A program made the translations under genes and the position numbers. This document shows positions 26,551 through 35,544 of a stretch of 64,000 nt of DNA, in pieces. The DNA is taken from positions 56,934-120,933 of the forward strand of contig CAYOOD010000007.1 of assembly GCA_964405435.1 (NCBI GenBank), in the 5' to 3' direction. How positions within the stretch are numbered: position 1 is the first letter of the stretch; every line of letters starts with the position of its first letter. The notes beneath the pieces were generated by a model. It was not told where the DNA came from. It did no database searches and worked only from the letters and a program-made list of their open reading frames with translations. The stretch is from DVEG01 sp964405435. Its GTDB lineage: Bacteria; Cyanobacteriota; Cyanobacteriia; Cyanobacteriales; Oscillatoriaceae.

Positions 26551-29352
26551 ATGGATCTAATTCTGTGCCATACAACAGCGGATTTTGACACCCTCGGGGC
26601 AGCGGTGGGGCTGACGAGGCTGCTGCCGGGAGCGAGAATCGTACTGACGGGGGGAACTCACCCGACGGTACGGGATTTTTTGGCCCTGCATCGAGACGAG
26701 TATCCCCTGATCGAGCGGCGATCGGTGAACCCGGAGAAAATTCGCTCCCTGTCTGTGGTAGACGCGCAGAATCGCGATCGCCTCGGCAAAGCAGCGGAGT
26801 GGTTCGACTTGCCCCATCTGGCGGAAATCGCCGTCTACGACCACCATCTAGAGGGAGAGGGAGACATCCCCGCCACCCGCACCCAGATCGAGCCGGTGGG
26901 GGCGTGTACCACCTTAATTGTGGAACACTTGCAGCGACTCGCCGCGTCTAAACCCTGTCTGAACCCGGTGGAAGCAACGGTAATGGCATTGGGCATTCAC
27001 GTCGATACGGGCTCGCTCACCTTCGATGGTGCCACGGCGCGAGATGCCAGAGCCCTGGCGTGGCTGATGGAGCAGGGAGCGAGCTTGTCGGTGATTGGCG
27101 AATATGTCGATCCCGGCTTGTCGCCGCCATTGCAGGAAATGCTGACTTCCGCACTCGATCGCCTGCAAACGGAAACCGTGCGGGGCTATAGCGTTTTTCG
27201 CGTGCTGCTGGAAACCCCAAATTTCGTGCCCGGGCTGTCGAGTTTGGCATCGCAACTGATGGAAGTGACAGAAAGCGACGCCGGCATCCTGGCGCACCGG
27301 TATTTGGTGCGATCGGAAAAAGAAGAACGCTGGAGCGTCATCGGGCGATCGCGCATTCCCGGCACCAATCTCAACGAACTGTTCAAACCCTACGGCGGCG
27401 GCGGACATCCCAAGGCGGCAGCCCTGATCCTGCGCGGAGAAAGCCGGGAAATTTTCGAGCAGCTCGCCAGCCAACTGCAAGCGCAGATTCCCCACCCGCC
27501 AGTTGCCAGAGATTTGATGTCCTCTCCCGTGCGCACGATCCGCCCCGAAACGACGATTCACGAGGCTCAGAGAATTTTACTGCGCTACGGTCATTCGGGC
27601 TTGTCGGTGGTGGACGCGCGCGATCGCCTTGTGGGGGTGATTGCCCGCCGCGACATCGACATTGCCCTGCACCACGGCTTTTCCCACGCGCCAGTCAAAG
27701 GTTACATGACGTCGAACCTGAAAACCATCGCGCCGGAGACGCCGCTGCCAGAAATTGAAGAAATTATGGTGACTTACGATATCGGGCGGTTGCCGGTACT
27801 GGAAAACAATCGCCTCGTGGGCATCGTCACCCGCACCGACGTGCTGCGGGAGCTGCACCAAAATCAAGCGATCGGCAGCACGCCCAAGGGCAAGAGCGCT
27901 CTGACGCCCTATTGCCCGCTGCCGCAGTCGATTCGCGATCGCCTGCGATCGAACATGGCACCGGAACTGTGGGAATTGCTCGGCTGCGCCGCCAAATTAG
28001 CCGAAGAGCGCGGCTGGCACCTCTACCTCGTCGGCGGTGCGGTGCGGGACTTGCTGCTGGCAGGGGAGCGCGAGAGCGCCACCGAACGCGAAAATCAAAA
28101 ACTTTCCCCCCCTCTTCCCCTCTCCCCCTCTCCCCCTCCCCCCCTCTTCCTGACGGATATTGACTTGGTGGTAGACGGGTTTCACCGCTCGGCAGACGTG
28201 GGAGCGGGGGTAGAACTGGCGAAGGCGCTGCAGCAGCGCTACGCGAACTCTCGCCTGCAGGTACACGGGCAATTTCAAACGGCGGCTCTGCTGTGGCACA
28301 AAGATCCGCTGCTCAATTCTCTGTGGGTGGATATTGCCACGGCGCGCACGGAATTTTATCCTTATCCGGCGGCGAATCCCGAGGTAGAGGCGTCGTCGAT
28401 TCGCCAGGACCTCTACCGCCGGGATTTTACCATTAATGCCCTGGCGGTGCGGCTGACGCAGCCCCGAACTGGGGAGCTGTTGGATTTTTTTGGCGGCTTG
28501 CTGGATTTGCGATCGCGTCAGATTCGGGTTTTGCACGCCAACAGTTTTATCGAAGATCCCACGCGCATTTACCGCGCCGTGCGGTTTGCCACGCGCCTGG
28601 GTTTCGAGATCGAACCGCAGACGCAAGGCTACATCCGCCACGCGATCGAAAGCGGCATTTACAACCGCACCCACGGGAAGACTGCCGGGGAAAACAACCG
28701 CGCCCCCGCCTTGGAAACGCGCCTGAAAACCGAGCTGAAATATATTTTGCAAGCGCCTTACTGGAAAAGGGCGCTGCAGGCGATCGCGGAAATGGGAGCG
28801 CTGCAGTGCATCTATCCGACTTTAAAACTAGACCGGCAGTTGTGGTGGCAGGTGCATTTTGCCGATCGCTGCTTGCGCCGTTTCGATGCTGAGAATAATT
28901 TAGAACACTGGCGGGTGAGGTTGGAAGTTTTAATCGCTTCTCTCGCGCCTGAATATCGCGCTGTTGTGGCGGCGAAGTTACAAATGCCGCAGGAAACTAT
29001 CGAACGGATGCAACAATTGGCAGCGGCGGAAGCCGAGGTGGCAGTTGCAGCGATCGCTTCTTTTCGCCCCAGCCAAATCGTGCTGCGGTTGCGCCAGTAC
29101 GATTTGCCTACTTTGATTTTAATTGCTGTCCGCAGCCCCAGAGCCATTCGCCGCCCGATTTGGCAGTATCTTACCAAATGGGCGACTGTCAAACCTTTGC
29201 TGGATGGCAACGATTTGAAGGCGATCGGCTACAAGCCAGGACGTCAGTTCAAGCCCATGTTGGATGCCCTCTTAGCGGCAACGGTAGATGGGGAGATTCG
29301 CGATCGCGCCGACGCTGAAGCGTTTTTACGGGCTCATTTTCCCCTGCCGTAA
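26551..29352 (+). CDS. DHH phosphoesterase - CBS pair - tRNA nucleotidyltransferase fusion
   Basis: 933 residues. DHH domain (about 1-150) with HTTADFDTLGAA and VYDHHLEGEGD; DHHA1 region with GGGGHPKAAAL (about 285-295); two CBS domains (about 315-435); then a class II poly(A)/CCA polymerase head (LVGGAVRDLLL at about 492 and DIDLVVDGF at about 535), the RRDFTINALA motif and a C-terminal RNA-binding region. This fusion is widespread in cyanobacteria, where it acts as the A-adding partner of a split CCA-adding system. Oddly, about 20-25 extra residues rich in Pro/Ser/Leu, encoded by a CT-rich repeat (28107-28150), separate the GG motif from the catalytic DxD motif. The ATG has an upstream GAGGGAG sequence. 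Confidence 0.92.
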   Translation: MDLILCHTTADFDTLGAAVGLTRLLPGARIVLTGGTHPTVRDFLALHRDEYPLIERRSVNPEKIRSLSVVDAQNRDRLGKAAEWFDLPHLAEIAVYDHHLEGEGDIPATRTQIEPVGACTTLIVEHLQRLAASKPCLNPVEATVMALGIHVDTGSLTFDGATARDARALAWLMEQGASLSVIGEYVDPGLSPPLQEMLTSALDRLQTETVRGYSVFRVLLETPNFVPGLSSLASQLMEVTESDAGILAHRYLVRSEKEERWSVIGRSRIPGTNLNELFKPYGGGGHPKAAALILRGESREIFEQLASQLQAQIPHPPVARDLMSSPVRTIRPETTIHEAQRILLRYGHSGLSVVDARDRLVGVIARRDIDIALHHGFSHAPVKGYMTSNLKTIAPETPLPEIEEIMVTYDIGRLPVLENNRLVGIVTRTDVLRELHQNQAIGSTPKGKSALTPYCPLPQSIRDRLRSNMAPELWELLGCAAKLAEERGWHLYLVGGAVRDLLLAGERESATERENQKLSPPLPLSPSPPPPLFLTDIDLVVDGFHRSADVGAGVELAKALQQRYANSRLQVHGQFQTAALLWHKDPLLNSLWVDIATARTEFYPYPAANPEVEASSIRQDLYRRDFTINALAVRLTQPRTGELLDFFGGLLDLRSRQIRVLHANSFIEDPTRIYRAVRFATRLGFEIEPQTQGYIRHAIESGIYNRTHGKTAGENNRAPALETRLKTELKYILQAPYWKRALQAIAEMGALQCIYPTLKLDRQLWWQVHFADRCLRRFDAENNLEHWRVRLEVLIASLAPEYRAVVAAKLQMPQETIERMQQLAAAEAEVAVAAIASFRPSQIVLRLRQYDLPTLILIAVRSPRAIRRPIWQYLTKWATVKPLLDGNDLKAIGYKPGRQFKPMLDALLAATVDGEIRDRADAEAFLRAHFPLP

Positions 29353-29545
29353 AAAGCTGCCTTGCTTCTGTCCGCCTCCTGTTCAGAACTGCTGTATTGC
29401 AGCCAACCTCCACAGTACGGTGATTCTGATGAAAATATTCTTCAGAAATTCCCCAGCCTCCCCTCGCGCCGCCTATGATTTGAATAGACGATCTCTTTGC
29501 CTTCTGGGGCATCTCGCACTTGTCAATATCTGTTCGGCAAATCCG

Positions 29546-30580
29546 ATGAAACTTCGCGCTCTCTTGTCTTTGTTTGCCATTTTTTTAGCTGGCTTTTTTG
29601 CTGTAGTCAGTTGTACTCCCTCTCAACGCCCGAACTCAACAATTTCTCCGGCTAGCGTGCAGGCACCCTCTCCCATCCGACTCGGCTTTAGCAATTGGCC
29701 TAGTTATTTAAATTGGCAAGTGGCGCAAGAAGAAGAAATATTTGCCGCCAACAATTTAGAGGTTGATTTAAAATTCTACAATTATGAAAAATCGCTGGAA
29801 GCAATGGCCAATGGTGAACTAGACGCCAACCTTCAAGCTTTGAGCGACACAATTATCGCGATCGCTAAGGGGTCTAGTTCCGAGCCAGTTATTATTTTAT
29901 TTACTGACGCTTCTCATGGCGGAGATGCCATAGTGGTTCGCCAAGGAATTAATAAAATATCTGATTTAAAAGGCAAAAAAATAGCCACTCAAAAAGGCTT
30001 TACCGACCATTTTTTACTCTTATTAGGATTGCAAAAAGCCGGAATCAAACAAGGTGAAATTCAGTTGATAGACCTAGACCCCAGGGCAACAGTCGCAACA
30101 TTTGTAGAAGGACAGGTAGATGCTGCAGGTCTTTACTTACCTTATATGAATGAAGCCCTAAAACGTCCCGGAAGCAAAATTTTATTTAGTTCAAAAGATT
30201 TTCCGAACGCTATCCCCTCTCATATCGTCGTCACCCGCCAACTGATTGAAGAAAGACCAGAAGATGTCCAATCACTGGTCAATACTTGGTTTGATACATT
30301 AGACTATATCCGCAAAAATCCCGAAAAAGCTTATAAAATAATGGCTGATTATATGGGCGTTTCTGTTCAAGAATTCAAGCAATACAACGCTGCGATTAGA
30401 TTTATTAGTCTGGAAGAAAACCTAAAAGCTTTTCAAAATTCTACTCCAAACTCTTTCCCTTATAGAGCTCAGCAAATTAGCAGATTTTTAGCAGAAGCTG
30501 GCACGATCGAAAAACAGCCCGATCTCAGCAATATCTTCGACAGTCGATTTGTCAAAGCTTATGCTGAGATTGAAAAATAA
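29546..30580 (+). CDS. NMT1/nitrate-sulfonate-type ABC substrate-binding lipoprotein
   Basis: 344 residues from ATG 29546 (the open frame to 29288 overlaps the preceding gene). A lipoprotein signal ending in AVVSC places it on the outer face of the inner membrane. The mature part is an NMT1/SsuA/TauA-type periplasmic binding fold: IRLGFSNWPSYLNWQVAQ, NGELDANLQALSDT, GKKIATQKGFTDHFLLL and VATFVEGQVDAAGLY. Such proteins bind nitrate, sulfonates, thiamine precursors or other small anions. No permease or ATPase gene is adjacent; two chemoreceptor genes follow downstream on the same strand, so it may deliver a ligand to them (inference). Confidence 0.88.
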   Translation: MKLRALLSLFAIFLAGFFAVVSCTPSQRPNSTISPASVQAPSPIRLGFSNWPSYLNWQVAQEEEIFAANNLEVDLKFYNYEKSLEAMANGELDANLQALSDTIIAIAKGSSSEPVIILFTDASHGGDAIVVRQGINKISDLKGKKIATQKGFTDHFLLLLGLQKAGIKQGEIQLIDLDPRATVATFVEGQVDAAGLYLPYMNEALKRPGSKILFSSKDFPNAIPSHIVVTRQLIEERPEDVQSLVNTWFDTLDYIRKNPEKAYKIMADYMGVSVQEFKQYNAAIRFISLEENLKAFQNSTPNSFPYRAQQISRFLAEAGTIEKQPDLSNIFDSRFVKAYAEIEK

Positions 30581-30838
30581 TTGGTTCTCCAGACTTGGCG
30601 GTGAAAAAATAGCCTTTCCGGGCTTGTGGCTTATGGCATTAGCATGGAAAATGTTTTTAAACCAAGCCTGTCATCCTTTCTGAGTTTTTACAAAATTGCC
30701 GAAATATCGGGAGATATAAATAAAATTATAGCTTCATTTTAATCGGCTAATTTAATTAGATAAAATGAGCAAAATTTGTCTTTTTATAAACAAGCTATGT
30801 GACTTGTTTGTCTTGAAAAAAATTCTTGAAATAATTGT

Positions 30839-32455
30839 ATGAGGTTTATAAAAATGACTAAAGGTTGGTTTCGTCAAATAGGTTTACAGGCTAGACTAAT
30901 CGCCGCTTTTCTACTCATGGGGCTGATTGTTTTTGTCGTTGGCTGGATGGGAAATAGCGGCACTGACCAACTTGCGGATCGCCTGCATGAAGTCAGCGAG
31001 GTGAGATTGCCCAGTATCGTAGGGCTGCAGGTGATAGAACGCGGGCTAAAAGACACTTATGCGGGGGAACTCGCTCTTCTAAATACAAGATTGAGCGAGG
31101 CAATAAGACAGGAGCAAATTCACGAGATGGAGGAAGGTTTGGAGCAAATAAACGCCGGATATAATCAATACAACCCCCTGCATCGAACTGAAAAAGAAGA
31201 AAAACTTTGGAGGCAATTCCTGTCTGCGTGGGAGCGGTGGCAGCAAGAACACGAGTCATTTATACAGCTCTATAAAAAATACGAGCAAGGGAGAATATTG
31301 TCTCCGGCGAAAAGGCAGTTACAACTGTTTTCAGAGGGGAAAGCTGTTTCGAGGGAAATGGCAGAAGCCGTCAGTGCCAGCATTTTACTAGAACAAATGA
31401 ACGTACAGGTTTTCACGATCGCTCGACCGGCGTTTAATGCCGCAGAGTCAGCGCTGCAAAAAGTCATCAAAGAGAATGAAGAAATAGCAGCCGCTCAAAA
31501 ACAGGCAGGGGACAGGAGCGTGAGTCTAGTTCGCTTCTGGGTGGGGTTGGGAACAATTTTAGGCCCCGTGACGGCAGCTATTTTGGGCATTGGTTTGAGC
31601 GTGGCGATCGCCAGACCCCTATCCCGCGCCATTTCCAGCAGCATCAACAAAATTGCCAGTTTTTCCTCCCAGCTAGCCATCACGGTTGAGGAACAAGAGC
31701 GCATTGCCACCGTACAGGCAAATTCCGTCAGCGAAACAGCTTCCACCCTGGATGAATTGGGGCATTCCTCCCAACAAGCCGCCAATCTCGCCGAAACCGC
31801 CACCGTCAGTGCCAAACAAGCCTTGAAATTAGCGCATTCTGGAACGGGGGTTGTCGGGCAAACCCTGGAAGCTCAGGCAAAGCTGAAACAGAAAGTGGGA
31901 GATCTCGCCGAGCAAATCGGGCGATTGAGCCAGCAGGCGCGTCAAATCGCCGCGATCTCTAGCCTAGTGGGGGATATGGCCAATCAAACCAACATGCTGG
32001 CCCTCAATGCCGCTGTGGAAGCCGTTCGAGCTGGGGAACACGGCAAGGGATTCAGCGTCGTTGCCGTAGAAATTCGCAAATTAGCGGACAAGAGTAAAGA
32101 ATCTGCCCAGAAGATAGGCGATCTGGTTGCCGAAATTCAAATGGCCATCAACTCCACGGCGGGGGTGACGGGCGAGGGCATTCAGACGGTGGAAAACGGG
32201 GTGCAACTGGTACAAAAAATGGCAGACGCCTTTGCAGGTGTTTCTGAGGCGATTGACGAAGTGGTGGCGAACAACCAATCGATCGCGCTGGCTGCCGAGC
32301 AACAAGCCGTCGCGATCGCTCGAGTGGCAGACGCCATGAATAACATCAACGCCGGCGCTCGAGAAACCGTCAGCGGCATCTATCAAACCAAGCTGGGCAC
32401 CCAACAACTGAGTGAGGTAGCGCTGAATCTCAGGGCTGTGGTTTACCCGGGCTAG
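30839..32455 (+). CDS. Methyl-accepting chemotaxis protein
   Basis: 538 residues. Transmembrane helix 1 (about 16-37), a helical periplasmic domain of about 190 residues (four-helix-bundle type), transmembrane helix 2 (about 230-257), then a cytoplasmic signalling domain. The HAMP region is shortened: RPLSRAI leads within about 35 residues to EEQERIATVQ. The receptor tip is intact (QTNMLALNAAVEAVRAGEHGKGF). A second ATG at 30854 has a GAGG nine bases upstream and may be the true start. A paralogue follows at 32809. No che genes are in the window, so output probably goes to a cluster elsewhere, for example one controlling type IV pilus motility. Confidence 0.9.
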   Translation: MRFIKMTKGWFRQIGLQARLIAAFLLMGLIVFVVGWMGNSGTDQLADRLHEVSEVRLPSIVGLQVIERGLKDTYAGELALLNTRLSEAIRQEQIHEMEEGLEQINAGYNQYNPLHRTEKEEKLWRQFLSAWERWQQEHESFIQLYKKYEQGRILSPAKRQLQLFSEGKAVSREMAEAVSASILLEQMNVQVFTIARPAFNAAESALQKVIKENEEIAAAQKQAGDRSVSLVRFWVGLGTILGPVTAAILGIGLSVAIARPLSRAISSSINKIASFSSQLAITVEEQERIATVQANSVSETASTLDELGHSSQQAANLAETATVSAKQALKLAHSGTGVVGQTLEAQAKLKQKVGDLAEQIGRLSQQARQIAAISSLVGDMANQTNMLALNAAVEAVRAGEHGKGFSVVAVEIRKLADKSKESAQKIGDLVAEIQMAINSTAGVTGEGIQTVENGVQLVQKMADAFAGVSEAIDEVVANNQSIALAAEQQAVAIARVADAMNNINAGARETVSGIYQTKLGTQQLSEVALNLRAVVYPG

Positions 32456-32808
32456 CACAAACAGCACGAGCAGACCCAGTTCTGTAAAATTATTCGATAT
32501 TGTTTAATATTATTGATTATTGCCAGCCTTTCGGTTTTTAAAAAAGTCCGAAAGTGCGGTCAGCTTGCTTGTCAGGGATTCTGACGAATGTTATTCGCTA
32601 CCATACGGGCGGGCTCCAAGCCCTCATGCCTGGGTCCAAAACAGGCGCAAATCGCGCTCGTGCGGAATGGGAATTTCCGCCCCTGCCTCTGACCGCCGGT
32701 TTTGTTTTGGCGATCGCCCCCGTCCATCCGCGTTTTTTTTGGGTTTTGGGGAGTTTCCGTGCTTTCAACTCTTCGCTAGCAACTATTAAAACTCAAGGAG
32801 AAATGCAG
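32456..32808. other. Spacer between the two chemoreceptor genes
   Basis: About 350 bp. The second receptor's frame stays open back to 32554, but the extra residues are not protein-like, and an AAGGAG site at 32795-32800 sets the start at 32809. AT-rich around 32480-32520, otherwise containing a HIP1-type site; likely the promoter region of the second receptor. Confidence 0.5.
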
Positions 32809-34239
32809 ATGCTGGCTAAATTAAAACTGAAAAATCGCTTGTTGATTGGTTATACCATTCCTGTACTAGTATCCCTTGGATTGACCGGATTCGTTTACGC
32901 AAGTGCTAATAAAATATTTGAAGTTTTGGTAGAAGTCGAACGGGTGCAGCAGGCTATTATAACGACCGATACAATGGCTATTAATGCCCAAGGAATGATA
33001 GCCAACACCCGCGGATACATAATTAATAGAAATGAAGAGTTTTTCAACCGATATCAAGATGATTTCAAGTCTTTTCAGGAGACTGTAGTGGAAGCTAAAA
33101 AGGTGATTAAAGATCCAGGTCAGCAACAGCGATTCCAAAAAATGGTAGAACTCGCAAAAGAATATGACGATTTCGCCCGAGAAATGATGGGCCTAGTTCG
33201 CCAGGGTAAACAAGCGCAGGCGTTAAGGTTGTTGTCTCAAGGAAAGGGTCGGGAAACAGCGGATGACTTTATGAAAATGAATGATGACTTTAACAATACG
33301 GAGGTAGAAACGTTGGAAAAACAAAATAAACAAGCCAAGGAAGCTTTAAATTCGGTTTTGTTGATGCTGGCGATCGGCTCGGTAACGATCGCGGTAATCG
33401 CGGCGATTGTAGCCTTGGCAATCTCCTCTGGCGTGGCTCAAACCATCAATCAGGCAACCAATGCGATCGCCACTTCTTCCAACCAAATCGCGGCAACAGT
33501 AGAGGAACAAGAACGGGTTGCTTCTCAACAAGCAGTTTCCGTCAACCAAACCACAACGACTATGGACGAGTTGGGGGCTTCTTCCAAACAAGCGGCGCAG
33601 CAAGCCGAAACCGCCGCCACCCTTGCCCTACAAATCTTGATGCTGGTAGACGGGCGCAGCCAGAACCTGAAAGAAGGCGAATATAGCAAGCTGCAAACCC
33701 TGGCTGGGAAGTCGAGCCTGCGCGACAATGTAGAGGCGATCGCCCAGCAAATTATCCGCCTCTCCCAGCAAACCGGTCAGATCGGCAATATCTCCGCTGT
33801 GGTGAGCGAATTAGCCAGTCAAACAAATATGCTCGCCCTGAATGCCGCAGTTGAAGCCGTGCGCGCCGGCGAACACGGCAGGGGATTTGCCGTCGTCGCT
33901 TCTGAGATTCGCAAACTCGCCGACCAAAGTAAAAAATCAGCCCTGGATATTAACGCCCTTGTTACCGATATTCAGAATGCTGTCAGCTCAACAGTGATGG
34001 TGACTGACGATGGAAAAAAAGCCCTTGACAGCGTAGTTTTTGCCATTAATGATATTGTCGTGAACAATCAACAAATCGCGCTCACTTCCAAGCAGCAAGC
34101 TGTCGCCATCCAGCAGGTAGTAGAGGCGATGAATGCCATCAATACTGGGGCTAAACAAATTGCCAGCGGCATTTCTCAAACTAAGGTAGGCACGCAAAAC
34201 TTGAATCAGGCAGCACTCAATTTGAAAGCTGTGGTGTAG
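32809..34239 (+). CDS. Methyl-accepting chemotaxis protein (paralogue)
   Basis: 476 residues. Transmembrane helix 1 (about 12-32), a helical sensor region with a conserved RGYIINRNEEFF segment typical of CHASE3/4HB-like sensors, transmembrane helix 2 (about 180-205), then the signalling domain with EEQERVASQQAVSVNQTTTTMDEL, the tip QTNMLALNAAVEAVRAGEHGRGF and C-terminal KVGTQNLNQAALNLKAVV. The start at 32809 has AAGGAG with 8-nt spacing; the ATG at 32803 is only two bases from it. The C-terminal half is closely similar to the upstream receptor, while the sensor regions differ, so the pair probably reads different cues into one pathway. No C-terminal methyltransferase-docking peptide is present. 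Confidence 0.9.
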   Translation: MLAKLKLKNRLLIGYTIPVLVSLGLTGFVYASANKIFEVLVEVERVQQAIITTDTMAINAQGMIANTRGYIINRNEEFFNRYQDDFKSFQETVVEAKKVIKDPGQQQRFQKMVELAKEYDDFAREMMGLVRQGKQAQALRLLSQGKGRETADDFMKMNDDFNNTEVETLEKQNKQAKEALNSVLLMLAIGSVTIAVIAAIVALAISSGVAQTINQATNAIATSSNQIAATVEEQERVASQQAVSVNQTTTTMDELGASSKQAAQQAETAATLALQILMLVDGRSQNLKEGEYSKLQTLAGKSSLRDNVEAIAQQIIRLSQQTGQIGNISAVVSELASQTNMLALNAAVEAVRAGEHGRGFAVVASEIRKLADQSKKSALDINALVTDIQNAVSSTVMVTDDGKKALDSVVFAINDIVVNNQQIALTSKQQAVAIQQVVEAMNAINTGAKQIASGISQTKVGTQNLNQAALNLKAVV

Positions 34240-34306
34240 CCTGGTAAAAATAAAACTTTAAATGTGAGCCAGGTCTGTTGTAACATTGACCAAAATCTTT
34301 CCAGGC

Positions 34307-34412
34307 TAGGACTTACGCACAACCTTGTAAGAAATCCGGTTTTCTGTTCCCAGGCGGAGGCTCTGCTGTAAAGACGCCTGGTTCTTCAAACCCGGTTTCT
34401 GCGTAAGTCCTA
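34307..34412. mobile_element. 106-bp MITE-like element with perfect 13-bp terminal inverted repeats
   Basis: The ends taggacttacgca (34307-34319) and tgcgtaagtccta (34400-34412) are perfect inverted repeats. The inside has no coding capacity but contains a further imperfect hairpin (aggcg...cgcct) and a cccggtttct segment. TA at both tips could be part of the target duplication, as for IS630/Tc1-type elements. The same aggacttacgca end is, to my knowledge, frequent in filamentous cyanobacteria. Confidence 0.75.
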
Positions 34413-34584
34413 CAAGTCAAATTTAAAAATCATTGAGTTCTTCTTTTTTTTCGTTTCTCGGGCTCGAAAAATACACCATTTTTCATCTGAATGAACTTCT
34501 GGGAAGAAACCCGATTTATCAATCAGAATTTTATTCCTTATGAAAAATACTGCTATAGGGTTCCTCATTGAGGCGTCAACCCTC

Positions 34585-34617
34585 AAAAATCCGGTTTTTT
34601 GAAGCAACCGGGTTTCT
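34585..34617. repeat. Dispersed hairpin repeat, copy A
   Basis: The sequence aaaaatccggttttttgaag followed by caaccgggtttct: an imperfect hairpin of the same family as 21839-21864 and 34834-34866. No coding potential. Confidence 0.55.
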
Positions 34618-34833
34618 AGCCGCAACAGTCGTTCACCAATGGGAGCCTCCCATTTTTGGAGTGCGAACGTCTCGTTCGCTCAACATTTCGTTCGCTATGG
34701 GATCGATCGGGATCGTCTCGCTCCCACTTCTGAAAAAAGCTATTTTTACAAAAACGGGATGCTCCCTTCACCAATCAAATAGAAATGCTATAGGTAGGGC
34801 AGCAGCAGAAATCAATACACTTAACCGAGAGCC

Positions 34834-34866
34834 AGAAAACCGTTTTTTTGAAAAACCCGGTTTTCT
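34834..34866. repeat. Dispersed hairpin repeat, copy B; possible terminator
   Basis: agaaaaccg (34834-34842) pairs perfectly with cggttttct (34858-34866) around a T-rich loop. It lies 38 bp beyond the 3' end of the minus-strand DUF2721 gene and may terminate it. Confidence 0.55.
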
Positions 34867-34904
34867 TTAGAAAATTACCCTAGCTGTGACGAAGGATATT
34901 TCTT

Positions 34905-35393
34905 TTATTTTTCACGTTTGCCCCGAACCTCAAGCATTATAACTGAATAGGAAACAAGTTCGTCTAAGCCTAAAAAAATTACTTCAGATAAAACCAACAG
35001 CATTCCTATTATGAAGAGGTAAAGCGGGAGGCCGCGAGCATTGCTGTCCAGATAAAACAGCATTCCTATTGCCAAGCAAGTCAGGACAAATGCTCCCACA
35101 GATAGGGCGCAACAAATAATACAGTTGCGAACGTACCAGCCTCGCCGCAACAGAGAAGTTAGCTGAGTTTCGATGCTCAGACATCGGATGTCATCGCAGC
35201 GATCGCTTTCCACCCCATCATTGATTTCTCGCAGGATTTTTCTTTTTTCGTCGTTCAGCAATCGAATTCGGCTGAAAACTGACGTTTGTCTGGCATTCAA
35301 TCCCAAAAAAAACAAGCCATTGGATGAAATCATCACCGCTGGAGCCAGGATGGATTGGATGGCTTGAGTTGCATTGATAGCACTGTCATGCAT
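34905..35393 (-). CDS. DUF2721 family membrane protein
   Basis: 162 residues from ATG 35393 (a TTG at 35408 would add five). Matches DUF2721 by the segment APAVMISSNGLFFLGLNARQ followed by an R-x-R-x-L-N-D-E-K motif and a helical cytoplasmic stretch; three transmembrane helices (about 18-38, 92-115, 122-145). The family is widespread in bacteria and its function is unknown. The gene has no close operon partner; a heptamer repeat array lies just upstream of its start. Confidence 0.82.
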   Translation of the reverse strand: MHDSAINATQAIQSILAPAVMISSNGLFFLGLNARQTSVFSRIRLLNDEKRKILREINDGVESDRCDDIRCLSIETQLTSLLRRGWYVRNCIICCALSVGAFVLTCLAIGMLFYLDSNARGLPLYLFIIGMLLVLSEVIFLGLDELVSYSVIMLEVRGKREK

Positions 35394-35412
35394 ATTGTCA
35401 CTACTCAAAACT

Positions 35413-35468
35413 GTGGAATGTGGAGTGTGGAGTGTGGAGTGCTGAGTGCTGAGTGCTGAGTGCTGAGA
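35413..35468. repeat. Eight-unit heptanucleotide tandem repeat (GTGGAGT/GCTGAGT)
   Basis: Eight 7-bp units in register: one GTGGAAT, three GTGGAGT, three GCTGAGT and one GCTGAGA. A CT-rich low-complexity tract (ccccctctccccctctccc) follows to about 35537. Same STRR-like class as the arrays at 22825-23033 but with another unit sequence. Confidence 0.9.
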
Positions 35469-35544
35469 AGTTCTCCCGCTTTCCCCCTCTCCCCCTCTCC
35501 CGCTCTCTCCCCTTCACCCACTCTCCCCCGCCTCCTGAAGTCAT

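Larger units (their letters stand above)
34240..34904. other. 665-bp repeat-rich intergenic region
   Basis: No gene is supported. The region carries a MITE-like element (34307-34412) and two members of a dispersed AAACCGG-type hairpin family (34585-34617, 34834-34866). The repeats lie between convergent genes, where insertions are tolerated. Confidence 0.7.

Noticed and set aside
32554..32808. N-terminal extension of the second chemoreceptor
   Set aside because: An AAGGAG ribosome site sits just before ATG 32809, and the upstream residues do not look like a receptor N-terminus.
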